Assembly (NCBI RefSeq): GCF_003762835.1
Contig: NZ_RJWA01000005.1
Span: 248,001-312,000, forward strand
From: Micromonospora sp. HM5-17
GTDB lineage: Bacteria > Actinomycetota > Actinomycetes > Mycobacteriales > Micromonosporaceae
Length of the DNA: 64,000 bases
Direction of reading: 5' to 3'
The stretch's first letter is position 1; each line of letters starts with the position of its first letter. Of the stretch, positions 1-8,800 are shown piece after piece. Both the position numbers and the translations under genes were made by a program. Under the pieces are notes generated by a model. The model searched no databases. It was not told where the DNA came from and was given only the letters and a program-made list of their open reading frames with translations.

Positions 1-616
1 ACGACCGGGCCGGTTGCTCCCCCACCGACGACCTCGGCTGTTCCTCCGTACCGGTGGTCTCCGCCGTGCCGGTGGTCGGCCAGGTGCCGCCCGGACGGTC
101 TCCGCCGACCGGGGAGGCCGGGCCGCCGCCGGGGAAGCCCGGCCCGGCCACCGGCGACCTCGGCCAGTCGATGTGGGTGAGGACCCGGTCGGTCCCCGGG
201 ATGTTGAGCCGGAACCCGAGCACACCGTGCGCGCCCGGGGTCGCCCCGGTGCCCAGCGTCACCAGACTCGTCGGGGTGGTCGAGGGGAAGCCCGAGGTCA
301 GGGGCCGACCGAACCGGTGCGCCAGGTCGGCCAGGGTCGGGGCGTACGGCGCCGCGACCGGAATCTGGTACCAACCGAGCCCGTCGAGCAGCAGGACGGC
401 GATCCGGCGTACCCCGGCCAGCGGGCCGGTCAGCCCCAGCGGGTCGGCGAAGCGGGGAACACCGAACGCCGACGCGCGTCCCCGGGGCGGGGAGCCCGGC
501 CCGGCCGGCGCCCCGAGCACCGCCAACACGCTCGGCAGCACGTCGGCCAGGCTGCCGCCGACGTAGTGTGGCCGGACCACCTCGAGCGGGTCGGCGGCCC
601 CGAGCGGGACGGTCAC
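1..616 (-). CDS. Alkaline phosphatase / type I phosphodiesterase family protein (C-terminus outside window)
   Basis: The reading frame is open from a GTG at 616 to the window edge, so only the N-terminal ~205 residues are seen. The start is preceded by GGGGAGG with 7-nt spacing; an in-frame GTG at 640 is less likely. It carries LLLDGLGWYQIP, where the Asp would be a metal ligand, then SGFPSTTPTSLVTLGTG with a Thr in the nucleophile position, then PGAHGVLGF. This is the N-terminal core of the nucleotide pyrophosphatase/phosphodiesterase superfamily. No signal peptide is visible. It lies 38 bases downstream of the methyltransferase gene on the same strand and is probably co-transcribed. The substrate cannot be read from this fragment. 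Confidence 0.8.
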   Translation of the reverse strand, partial: MTVPLGAADPLEVVRPHYVGGSLADVLPSVLAVLGAPAGPGSPPRGRASAFGVPRFADPLGLTGPLAGVRRIAVLLLDGLGWYQIPVAAPYAPTLADLAHRFGRPLTSGFPSTTPTSLVTLGTGATPGAHGVLGFRLNIPGTDRVLTHIDWPRSPVAGPGFPGGGPASPVGGDRPGGTWPTTGTAETTGTEEQPRSSVGEQPARS

Positions 617-654
617 CTCATCGCCTCCCCCGCCCGACACGCCGACCACCCCGG

Positions 655-1437
655 TCACTCCGGACGGCGGGCGAAGAGGTGCAGCTGGGCGGCGACGTCC
701 CGGTACGGCGGCCGGGCCGCGGCGGCCAGCTCCAGCTCCAGCAGCGCCTGCGGGTCCGTCTCGGCGGCCACCGCCGGGACGAGGTCGGCGAAGACCCGTA
801 CGCCGTGGATCTGCTCCACCTCGAGGCCGGCGGCGCGCAGCAGCGCGGCGGCGCTGTCGGCGTCGTACCGGCGCCGCAGGGTGTCCCGCGGCCCGGCGCG
901 GCCGTCCGGGTCGGCCAGAAGCGCCGCGGCGACGTCGAGGTGCCCGTTCGTCACCCGGCTGAGGACGGCGGCGGCCCGGCTCGCGACCAGCAGGCTCGCC
1001 GCGCCGCCGGGACGCAGCGCGGCGGCGACCGCGGCGACCACCCCTGCCGGGTCGTCGACGACCTCCAGGACGGCGTGGCACAGCACCAGGTCGACGCTGG
1101 CCGGCTCCACGAGGTCGGCAAGGGCGTCCCCGTCGCCCTGCACCGCGGAGACCCGCTCGGCCACCCCGGCCTCGGCGGCCCGCCGGGTCAGCGCGGCGAG
1201 CGCGTCGGGGCTGGCGTCGACCACCGTCACCCGGTGCCCCGCCTCGGCCAACGGCACCGCGAAGCCGCCGGTGCCGCCGCCAACGTCGAGAACGCTGAGC
1301 CGGCGGTCCGCCTGCCGGTCGAGTTCGCGGCGCAGGACGGCCCAGACCACGGCGGTACGGGGAGTGGCCTGCGGTCCGGCGGTCGACGAGGCCCGACCGG
1401 TCGGTACGCCCTCCGACCGGTTCTCTGTTCGCTCCAC
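655..1437 (-). CDS. Class I SAM-dependent methyltransferase
   Basis: About 260 residues. Motif I of the Rossmann-fold methyltransferases is clear (SVLDVGGGTGGFAVPLAEAG), followed by VTVVDASPDAL (acidic ribose contact), a QGDGDAL region and DLVLCHAVLEVVDDP. The C-terminal half has LRRRYDADSAAALLRAAGL as in small-molecule methyltransferases of the Methyltransf_11/25 group. The start is uncertain: the frame stays open to 1566 and GTG 1437 is chosen because homology-like sequence begins soon after it. There is no strong Shine-Dalgarno. The acceptor substrate is unknown. Expressed away from the ECF sigma gene at 1570. Confidence 0.8.
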   Translation of the reverse strand: MERTENRSEGVPTGRASSTAGPQATPRTAVVWAVLRRELDRQADRRLSVLDVGGGTGGFAVPLAEAGHRVTVVDASPDALAALTRRAAEAGVAERVSAVQGDGDALADLVEPASVDLVLCHAVLEVVDDPAGVVAAVAAALRPGGAASLLVASRAAAVLSRVTNGHLDVAAALLADPDGRAGPRDTLRRRYDADSAAALLRAAGLEVEQIHGVRVFADLVPAVAAETDPQALLELELAAAARPPYRDVAAQLHLFARRPE

Positions 1438-1531
1438 GCGACGAGCGTAAGCCACCCACGGAATTCGGCTCGCCGGCCGCCGGCGACCCCGGTCCGGCCG
1501 CCGGCTCACCCGAACGCGCCGGGTGGGCGGA

Positions 1532-1557
1532 GAACCGTTCCGACGCCGGCTGCGTCC
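1532..1557 (+). promoter_or_regulatory. Probable ECF-sigma-type promoter
   Basis: GAACC (1532-1536) and CGTCC (1553-1557) are separated by 16 bases, the classical -35/-10 arrangement of group ECF promoters (AAC / CGTC). The start codon of the sigma gene follows within 15 bases, so the transcript would be nearly leaderless. This suggests autoregulation of the operon; it is inference from motif only. Confidence 0.5.
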
Positions 1558-1569
1558 TACCGTCACGTG

Positions 1570-2127
1570 ATGGAACTCGGCGACGAGGAGCTGTTACGCC
1601 GCGTCGGCTCCGGCGACCGACGGGCGTTCGAGATCTTCTACGCCCGGCACGCGCCCTGGCTGACCCTGCGGCTGCGCCGCCGGTGCCGGGACCCGGAACT
1701 CGTCGCCGACCTGCTCCAGGAGACGTTCCTCACGATCTGGCGGGCGGCGGACGGCTACCGGGGAAGTGGTGAGGTGGTCGGCTGGGTCTGGACCATCGCC
1801 GTGCGGCGTCTGATCGACGCCAGCCGGCGGGCGTTGGCCCGGCCGAGGACCGCCGTCGGCACCGACGACCTCAACGAGGACCGGGCGCCGTGGGCGGAAC
1901 TCGTCCGGTCACCGTCCGCGGAGGAGGAGGCCATGCGCAGGACGTACGACGGGAGGCTGGCGCAGGCGCTGCGTCGGCTCTCCCCGGAACTGCGGGCGGT
2001 GCTGCAGGCGACGGTCCTCGATGGGTTGACCGTCCGGGAGACCGCCGTTCTGCTCGGGGTGCCGGAGGGGACGGTCAAGACCCGGGCGATGCGGGCTCGG
2101 CGCGAACTTCGGGCGGCCCTGTCGTGA
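1570..2127 (+). CDS. ECF RNA polymerase sigma factor
   Basis: 185 residues, the usual length of an ECF sigma factor. Region 2 is visible near the N-terminus (DEELLRRVGSGDRRAFEIFY, then LVADLLQETFLTIWRAA for 2.2-2.3), and region 4 at the end (LRRLSPELRAVLQATVLDGL, then VPEGTVKTRAMRARREL, the helix-turn-helix that reads the -35 element). An in-frame GTG at 1567 sits just before the chosen ATG. Its stop overlaps the next gene by 4 nt (GTGA), which encodes a protein with an anti-sigma type zinc motif. It should direct transcription of its own operon, judging from the ECF-like promoter upstream. Confidence 0.9.
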   Translation: MELGDEELLRRVGSGDRRAFEIFYARHAPWLTLRLRRRCRDPELVADLLQETFLTIWRAADGYRGSGEVVGWVWTIAVRRLIDASRRALARPRTAVGTDDLNEDRAPWAELVRSPSAEEEAMRRTYDGRLAQALRRLSPELRAVLQATVLDGLTVRETAVLLGVPEGTVKTRAMRARRELRAALS

Positions 2128-3017
2128 CGGGCACGCACCTGGACGACGGGGTGCTCCGCGCGTACGCCGAGGACCGGCTCGCCGACGTCGACGCCTGGTC
2201 GGTCGAGACCCACCTGGACCGCTGCCCGCTCTGCCGGGGGCGGCTGCCACTGGACGAGACGACCGGACGGATCGTCGCCGAGGTCGGCGCAGCGCTGCGC
2301 GACCGGCTGACCGTCGCCGACCCACTCCCCCGGCCCTCGGCGTCGAAACCCGCCGGGGTGCCGACGCCGGCGCCCGCCGGCTGGGCGAGACCGGGATCCG
2401 CCGGACGGTCACGGCGGGGGCGGGTCCGTCCCGGGACCCGGTGGCGGCGCAGCGCCGTGCTGCTCGGCGCCGGGCCGGCGGCCCGGGCCGGCTGGCTCGG
2501 CTCGGTCGCGGTCACCCTCGCCCTGGTCGCGGCGGTCGCCGCCAACATCGCGCCGGTGAAGGCCTGGGTACTGCTGCTGGTCGCACCGGTGCTGCCGGTG
2601 CTCGGCGTCGCCTCGTCGTACGGCCGACACACCGATCCGCTGCACGACCTCGTCGCCAGCACGCCGTACGCCGGGCTGCGGATCGTCCTGTGGCGGACCC
2701 TGTCGGTGCTGGCGGTCGCCATACCGATGAGCCTGGTCGCCGGGGCGGTCTCCGGGATCGGCGTACCCGGGTTGTGGCTGCTACCCAGCCTGGCGTTGAC
2801 CGTGCTGACCCTCGGCCTCGGCGCGGTGGTCGAGCCGTACCGGGCCGGGATCGGGGTGGCCGTCGGCTGGGCGGTGCTGGTGCTGGCGCCGGTCGGCGGT
2901 GACCGGCTGGTCGCCCCGGTGGCCGTACCGGGATGGTTGGCCGTCGTGGCGGTGGCCGTGCTGGTGGCGGGAGCCCGGACGGCCCGGGACCGGATGAGGG
3001 GAGAGGTGACCGGATGA
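2124..3017 (+). CDS. Membrane protein with N-terminal zf-HC2 (anti-sigma type) zinc finger
   Basis: 297 residues. Residues 25-37 hold the HxxxCxxC zinc motif (ETHLDRCPLC) of ZAS-type anti-sigma factors. A proline/arginine-rich linker follows, then about six hydrophobic segments from residue ~115 to the end, including AWVLLLVAPVLPVLGVASSY. Ordinary ZAS anti-sigmas have one membrane helix, so this looks like an anti-sigma domain joined to a permease-like membrane part. GTG start overlaps the sigma stop by 4 nt, and its own stop overlaps the ATPase start by 4 nt. Likely role: hold the sigma factor at the membrane and release it on a signal sensed with the ABC transporter. This role is inferred. 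Confidence 0.8.
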   Translation: MTGTHLDDGVLRAYAEDRLADVDAWSVETHLDRCPLCRGRLPLDETTGRIVAEVGAALRDRLTVADPLPRPSASKPAGVPTPAPAGWARPGSAGRSRRGRVRPGTRWRRSAVLLGAGPAARAGWLGSVAVTLALVAAVAANIAPVKAWVLLLVAPVLPVLGVASSYGRHTDPLHDLVASTPYAGLRIVLWRTLSVLAVAIPMSLVAGAVSGIGVPGLWLLPSLALTVLTLGLGAVVEPYRAGIGVAVGWAVLVLAPVGGDRLVAPVAVPGWLAVVAVAVLVAGARTARDRMRGEVTG

Positions 3018-3790
3018 CGGTCGGGATCAGCGCTACCGCCACGGTCAGCGTCACCGGGCTACGGGTCGGGTACGGCCGTCGGGTTGTCCTCGACGGGCTG
3101 GACCTGGAGCTGACCCCCGGCGTACACGGACTGCTCGGGCCCAACGGCGCCGGCAAGACCACCCTGATCCGGGTGCTGGCCACCGTCGCCCGCCCCGAGC
3201 GGGGCCGGGTACGGCTGCTCGACGAGGACATCACCGACCGGGCGGCGCTGCGCCGGATCCGTCGACGGTTGGGCTACCTGCCGCAGGACTTCGGCTTCTA
3301 CCCCCGGTTCACGGTGCGGGAGTTCGTCGAGTACTTCGCCTGGCTGCGGGAGGTGCCTCGGGCCGAGGTGCCGCTCGCGGTCGACCGGGCGCTGGACCGG
3401 GTCGGGTTGCTGGACCGGGCCGACGACCGGATGAGGCACCTCTCCGGCGGCATGCTGCGCCGGGCCGGGATCGCCCAGGCGATCGTCAACGACCCGCGTC
3501 TGCTGCTGCTCGACGAGCCGACCGCCGGCCTCGACCCGGAGCAGCGGGTCGAGTTCCGGGCCCTGCTGCGAGAGCTGGGGATCGACGCGTGTGTTCTGGT
3601 CAGCACCCATCTGGTCGAGGATGTCGGCACCGCCTGCGCCCGGGTGAGCCTGCTCGACGGCGGCCGGCTCGTCTTCACCGGTACGACCGAGGAGCTGGTC
3701 GCGGCCGGTGTCGACGGCGGCAGCGGCGACTCCCCGATCGAACGCGGCTACACGGCGGTGCTGCGCGGCGCCCGGGCGGAGCAGCGATGA
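3014..3790 (+). CDS. ABC transporter ATP-binding protein
   Basis: 258 residues with all motifs of a nucleotide-binding subunit: Walker A GPNGAGKT (42-49), Q-loop Gln91, signature LSGGM (143-147), Walker B LLLLDEP (163-169) and switch His199 in STHL. The best general match is the ABC-2/CcmA-type ATPase found with multi-spanning permeases. It energises the two downstream permeases. ATG start overlaps the zinc-finger gene by ATGA, and the stop overlaps the next start in the same way, so the chain is translationally coupled. The substrate is unknown. Confidence 0.93.
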   Translation: MTVGISATATVSVTGLRVGYGRRVVLDGLDLELTPGVHGLLGPNGAGKTTLIRVLATVARPERGRVRLLDEDITDRAALRRIRRRLGYLPQDFGFYPRFTVREFVEYFAWLREVPRAEVPLAVDRALDRVGLLDRADDRMRHLSGGMLRRAGIAQAIVNDPRLLLLDEPTAGLDPEQRVEFRALLRELGIDACVLVSTHLVEDVGTACARVSLLDGGRLVFTGTTEELVAAGVDGGSGDSPIERGYTAVLRGARAEQR

Positions 3791-5241
3791 ACGGTCCGGA
3801 CGACCCGACGGTGAACGGTCCAAACGACCCGATGACGGCCGGACGGCCGGGCCGCCGGACCTGGCTGGTGGAGCGCCGGTCCCGCCGACCGGAGCAGCGG
3901 ACGCGGCCGGCGAGGCGCCGACCGCGGCTGGTGGGTCCGCTCCGGGTCGAGCTACGCCGCGGTACGGCAGCGACGACGTTCCCGGTGATGGTCGGTGCCG
4001 GCGTCTGGGTGCTGGCCGTACACCCGGAGGACTGGGGTGGCCGGTGGAGCGCCCTCGCCAGCTATCTCCGGATGTCGATGCTGGTCCTCTGCGCCCTGAT
4101 GGTCGCCGCCGGCGCCTGGCAGGCCGGTCGGGAACGGCGCCGCCGGATGGATGAGCTGCTCGGCTCGACGCCCCGGCCGGCGTGGCAGCCCCTGGTGGTG
4201 GCCTGGTTGGCGGTCTCGCTCGCCGGCACCGCCGGGCTGCTGCTCGCGTTCGGCGGGGCAGCGGTGCTGGTCGCCCGGGTTGCGACGTTCGCCGACAGCG
4301 GCTGGTGGTGGACGGTCGCCGTGGGTGTCCTCGGGCTCTGGGCCGCGACCGCGCTCGGCGTGCTGGTCGGGCGGACCGTGCCGCTGCGGGTGGCCGCCCC
4401 GGTCGCCGGGCTGGTCACCTATGTCGGGCTCGCCATCCCCGGCTATCTCCGGGGATCAGGGTGGAACTGGCTCTCTCCGATGCACGACAACCTCCTCGCC
4501 GGGCGGCGTCTGCCGGAGCACCTCCACCTGCTGCAGGCGGGCTGGTTCGTGGCGCTGACCGGAGTGCTGCTCGCCCTCGCCGCCCGACGGCGGCTGGCGG
4601 CGCTGCTCTGCGCCGCGCTGGCGGTCGCGGTGGCGCTGCCGATCGGCACCGGCCCGGGTCCCGACCGGCTGCGGGCCGATCCGGGTGCGGTCGAGCCGGT
4701 CTGCACCAGGACCGGGCCGGAGGTCTGCGTCGCCCGGATCAACGGTTTCCTCCTCGACGACGTCGCCGCGCTGGTCCAGCCGGTGCTGCACCGACTGGCC
4801 GGGGTTCCCGGCGCACCGACCCGGGCCGCCGACGACCTCACCCAACCCGACGGGGCGACCGATCCGGTGGCGGACGGCACGATCTGGCTGAACCTGCAGA
4901 ACCAGGCGACCGCGACCGGCGAGGGCGTGGCGAACAGCGACTGGCTCCGCGCCGCTTTTCACTCGCTGGTCTTTCCCCTCTGTCTCTACCGGCGCGGCGA
5001 ACCGGACCAGCGGGTCGACCAGGTGACGTGGGTGGCCGGGGAGTGGCTGCTCACCGAGTGGCCACCGACTGCTTCCGAGGGCCGACCCCTCTTGGCGCAG
5101 CAGCGCACCCAGGAGACGTTGCTGGAGCGGCTGCGGGCGCTCCCGGAGGCGGAGCAGCGGGATTGGTTCGGGAGATTCCTGGCCGCCGCCCACCGCTGCG
5201 ACGAGCAGCGGCTGATCGGGCTCGGGGAGGAGTTGTGGTGA
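3787..5241 (+). CDS. ABC transporter permease with C-terminal non-membrane domain
   Basis: 484 residues. After an Arg-rich N-terminus there are about six hydrophobic helices between residues ~65 and ~290 (for example SMLVLCALMVAAGAWQ and WWTVAVGVLGLWAATALGV). A polar domain of ~190 residues follows, with a CxxxxGPEVCV pair of cysteines, then NLQNQATATGEGVANSDW and an Arg/Glu-rich C-terminus. Actinobacterial ABC operons often have such a permease with a Cys-containing outer domain. It overlaps its neighbours by 4 nt on both sides and must act with the ATPase at 3014 and the small permease at 5238. Confidence 0.75.
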   Translation: MNGPDDPTVNGPNDPMTAGRPGRRTWLVERRSRRPEQRTRPARRRPRLVGPLRVELRRGTAATTFPVMVGAGVWVLAVHPEDWGGRWSALASYLRMSMLVLCALMVAAGAWQAGRERRRRMDELLGSTPRPAWQPLVVAWLAVSLAGTAGLLLAFGGAAVLVARVATFADSGWWWTVAVGVLGLWAATALGVLVGRTVPLRVAAPVAGLVTYVGLAIPGYLRGSGWNWLSPMHDNLLAGRRLPEHLHLLQAGWFVALTGVLLALAARRRLAALLCAALAVAVALPIGTGPGPDRLRADPGAVEPVCTRTGPEVCVARINGFLLDDVAALVQPVLHRLAGVPGAPTRAADDLTQPDGATDPVADGTIWLNLQNQATATGEGVANSDWLRAAFHSLVFPLCLYRRGEPDQRVDQVTWVAGEWLLTEWPPTASEGRPLLAQQRTQETLLERLRALPEAEQRDWFGRFLAAAHRCDEQRLIGLGEELW

Positions 5242-5876
5242 GCGGCCGACTGCTCCGGCTACACCTGCGGGCCCGGCGCGCCCCGACGTTCCTGGCCGGG
5301 GTCGGTGTGGTCGCGGTACTGGCCTGGATTGGCGGGAACTGGTTGGCCAGTCGCCCGTACTTCGACGGCCCGGCCGCCCGGATCCCGGTCGTCACGCTCG
5401 CTCCCCTGCTCGGCGCGACGCTGCTCGCCCCGACCCTGGGTGGAGCCGACGAGGAACTGGAACGCGGGACACCACTGCCCTGGCCCCGGTGGCGGCTCGG
5501 GCACGTCCTGCTCGGCGCCACGCTGATCGGCGGCACGCTGATGTTGGCCGGGCTGCGGACGCCCGAGGTCTTCGGCGCGTACGCCCTGCTGCGCAACACC
5601 CTGGGCTGTGTCGGTCTGGTCGCCGGGGCCGCGGTGTTGCTGGGCGCCCGGCTGGCCTGGGTCGCCGCGTTCGGGTACGTCTGCGCCGTCTACGCCGCGG
5701 CACCCCGGCAGATCGGTGGCGCCGCCGGGGTGTGGGCCTGGCCGGTCCAGCCCTCCGCCGTGGGGTCCTCGTGGGTGGTCGCGCTCGTGCTCCTGGTCGT
5801 CGGCACCGCCGGCTACCGCCGATGGGGCGCCCGGGCCGGAGTAAGGAAGGGCCCCTTTATCTACAAAAAGCGATAA
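5238..5876 (+). CDS. Small ABC transporter permease, C-terminal tail encoded by a repeat
   Basis: 212 residues from GTG 5238 (GTG 5235 is also in frame), with about five or six hydrophobic segments (TFLAGVGVVAVLAWIGG, HVLLGATLIGGTLMLAGL, WVVALVLLVVGTAGY). It looks like the second membrane subunit of the transporter and starts inside the preceding stop region. The last ten codons (VRKGPFIYKKR) lie in the left arm and loop of the inverted repeat at 5841-5894, so the native C-terminus probably ended a little earlier and was extended when the repeat arrived. Confidence 0.75.
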   Translation: MSGRLLRLHLRARRAPTFLAGVGVVAVLAWIGGNWLASRPYFDGPAARIPVVTLAPLLGATLLAPTLGGADEELERGTPLPWPRWRLGHVLLGATLIGGTLMLAGLRTPEVFGAYALLRNTLGCVGLVAGAAVLLGARLAWVAAFGYVCAVYAAAPRQIGGAAGVWAWPVQPSAVGSSWVVALVLLVVGTAGYRRWGARAGVRKGPFIYKKR

Positions 5877-5894
5877 CAAGGGGCCCTTCCTTAC
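5841..5894. repeat. Long perfect inverted repeat, bidirectional terminator
   Basis: Arms GTAAGGAAGGGCCCCTT (5841-5857) and its exact reverse complement (5878-5894) enclose a 20-base AT-richer loop. It lies between two convergent genes, so it can stop transcription from both sides. From general knowledge, near-identical elements recur in Micromonospora and relatives as a dispersed palindromic repeat. The copy number in this genome cannot be told from the window, where I see it once. Confidence 0.85.
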
Positions 5895-5899
5895 ACCCC

Positions 5900-8800
5900 T
5901 CAGCGGAAGTCGCGGGACGCAGGGCTGACCGGCGGGGTGATCGGGTCGAGCCGGTCCGCGGCCAGGTTGGTCACCCCGTCGTACCTCTCCAGGCGTCCGC
6001 GTACGACCAGCGCGGCGCTGGTCCGGGCCACCGTCCGGTACCGCTGCCACAGTCCCGGCGAGCAGCTCACGTTGAGCATGCCGGTCTCGTCCTCCAGGTT
6101 CAGGAAGGTCACCCCACCCGCCGTGGCGGGTCGCTGCCGGTGGGTGACGATGCCGCCGACCCGGACCCGCCGCCCGGCCTCGACCTGGGCCAGCCTCGCG
6201 ATCGGCACCGCGCCGAGGGCGTCGAGCTGGTCCCGGACGAACCGGGCGGGGTGGCTCTCCGGGGAGAGCCCGGTGGCCCAGACGTCGGCGACCAGCCGGT
6301 CGACGGCCTCCATCCCGGGCAGGGCCGGCGCCGCCGCCCCGGTGACGGTGCCGGGCAGCCGGTCCGGCCGCTCCTGGGCCGCCGCGCCGGCCGCCCAGAG
6401 CGCCGCCCGCCGGGACAGCCCGAAGCAGGCGAAGGCGTCCGCGGTCGCCAACGCCTCCACCTGCGCGGCGGTCAGCCCGACCCGGCGGACCAGGTCGGGC
6501 ATGTCCCGGTACGGCCCGTGCGCCCTCCGCTCCTCCTCGATCTTCTTCGCCAGCTCGTCGCCGAGGGTACGCACGCTGGACAGCCCGAGCCGGACCGCCG
6601 GACCGCCCAGCCCCCACCGGGGCGGCGGCTCCCCCGGCGCGCTGCCCCACCGGGTCTGCGGGGTGGACTCCAGCTTCGCCTTGGCGTCGCTGGCGTTGAT
6701 GTCCGGACGGCGTACCTCGACGCCGTGTCGGCGGGCGTCGTCGACCAGGGTCTGCGGCGAGTAGAACCCCATCGGCTGGGCGTTGAGCAGCGCGGCGAGG
6801 AACGCCGCCGGGTGGTACCGCTTCAGCCAGGAACTGGCGTAGACCAGGTACGCGAAGCTCATCGCGTGGCTCTCCGGGAAGCCGTAGCTGGCGAAGGCGG
6901 CGAGCTTGCGATACACGTCGTCGGCGACCTCGCCGGTGATCCCCCGTTCGGCCATCCCGGCGTAGAGCCGGTCCCGGATCGCCGCCATCCGCTCGGCGGA
7001 GCGTTTCGCGCCCATCGCCCGGCGCAGTTCGTCGGCGCCACCGGCGTCGAAGCCGGCCAGGTCGATCGCGAGCTGCATCAGCTGTTCCTGGAACAGTGGC
7101 ACCCCGAGGGTCTTCTCCAACGCGTTGCGCATCAGCGGATGCGGGTACGTCACCGGCTCCTGCCCGTTGCGCCGCCGGATGTACGGGTGCACCGAGCCGC
7201 CCTGGATCGGACCGGGCCGGATCAGCGCCACCTCGACCACCAGGTCGTAGAAGCACCTCGGCTTCAGCCGGGGCAGGGTGGCCATCTGGGCCCGGCTCTC
7301 CACCTGGAACACCCCGACCGAGTCGGCCCGGCGGAGCATCTCGTAGACCTCCGGGTCGTCCAGCGACATCTCGCTCAGGTCGAGGGAGGACTCGATCATG
7401 TCGTACGCGTAGTGCAGCGCCGACAGCATGCCGAGGCCGAGCAGGTCGAACTTGACCAGGCCGACGCTGGCGCAGTCGTCCTTGTCCCACTGCAACACGG
7501 TGCGGCCCGGCATCCGGCCCCACTCCACCGGGCAGACCTCGATCACCGGCCGGTCGCAGATCACCATCCCGCCGGAGTGGATCCCGAGATGCCGGGGGAA
7601 GGTCTGTAGTTCGTTGGCGTACGCGACGACGTGCTCCGGGATGCCGTCGACGTCCACCGCCGCGATCTCGCCCCAGCGGTCGATCTGCTTGCTCCAGGCG
7701 TCCTGCTGCCCCGGGGAGAAGCCGAACGCCTTGGCGATGTCCCGCACCGCCGAGCGCGGCCGGTACGAGATGACGTTGGCGACCTGGGCGGTGTGCTCCC
7801 GGCCGTACTTCCGGTAGACGTACTGGATCACCTCCTCCCGGCGATCGGACTCGATGTCGACGTCGATGTCCGGTGGACCATCGCGTTCCGGGGCGAGGAA
7901 ACGCTCGAAGAGGAGTCGGTGCCGGACCGCGTCCACGTTGGTGATCCCCAGCGCGTAGCAGACCGCCGAGTTCGCCGCCGAGCCACGCCCCTGGCAGTAG
8001 ATGTCGTTGGCCCGGCAGAACGCCACGATGTCGTAGACCACCAGGAAGTAGCCGGGGAAACCCAGCTCCTCGATCATCCTCAGCTCGTGTTCGAGCTGTC
8101 GGTACGCCTCCGGATGCGCCTCGGGCGGGCCGTACCGCCGCAGCGCGCCGTCCATGGTCAGCTTCCGTAGCCAGCTCATCTCGGTGTGCCCGGGCGGCAC
8201 CGGGTAGTCCGGCAGTCGCGGCGCGACCAGGTTGAGGTCGAAGGCGAGTGCGGCGCCGAACTCGGCGGCCCGGGCGACCGCGCCGGGGTACGCGGCGAAC
8301 CGGGCCGCCATCTCGGCCCCGCTGCGCAGGTGGGCGGTGCCGGCGGCGGGCAGCCAGCCGTCGAGTTCGTCGAGGCTGCGCCGGGCCCGGATCGCCGCCA
8401 GCGCGGTGGCCAGGCGTCGCCGGGCCGGGGTGGCGTAGTGCACGTTGTTGGTGGCGACGGTGGGCAGGCCGGCGGCGGCGGCCAGTTCGGCGAGCGCGTC
8501 GTTGCGATCCCCGTCGGTCGGGTCACCGTGGTCGGTCAGCTCGACAGCCACGGCATCCCGGCCGAACAGCGCGGTCAGCCGGCCCAGTTCCCGGGCGGCC
8601 GCCTCGACCCCCTCGGTGAGCAGCGCCGCCGGCACGTGGCCCTTGCGGCACCCGGTGAGCACCAGGACGTGGTCCTTCAGCTCGGCGGCCACCTGCTCCA
8701 GGCTTCCGTAGTCGGGGCGGCCCTTCTCGCCGCCGCGCAACTGGGCCCGGGCGATGGTGGCGCTCAGCCGGGCGTACCCCTCCGGGCCGTGGGCGAGGAC

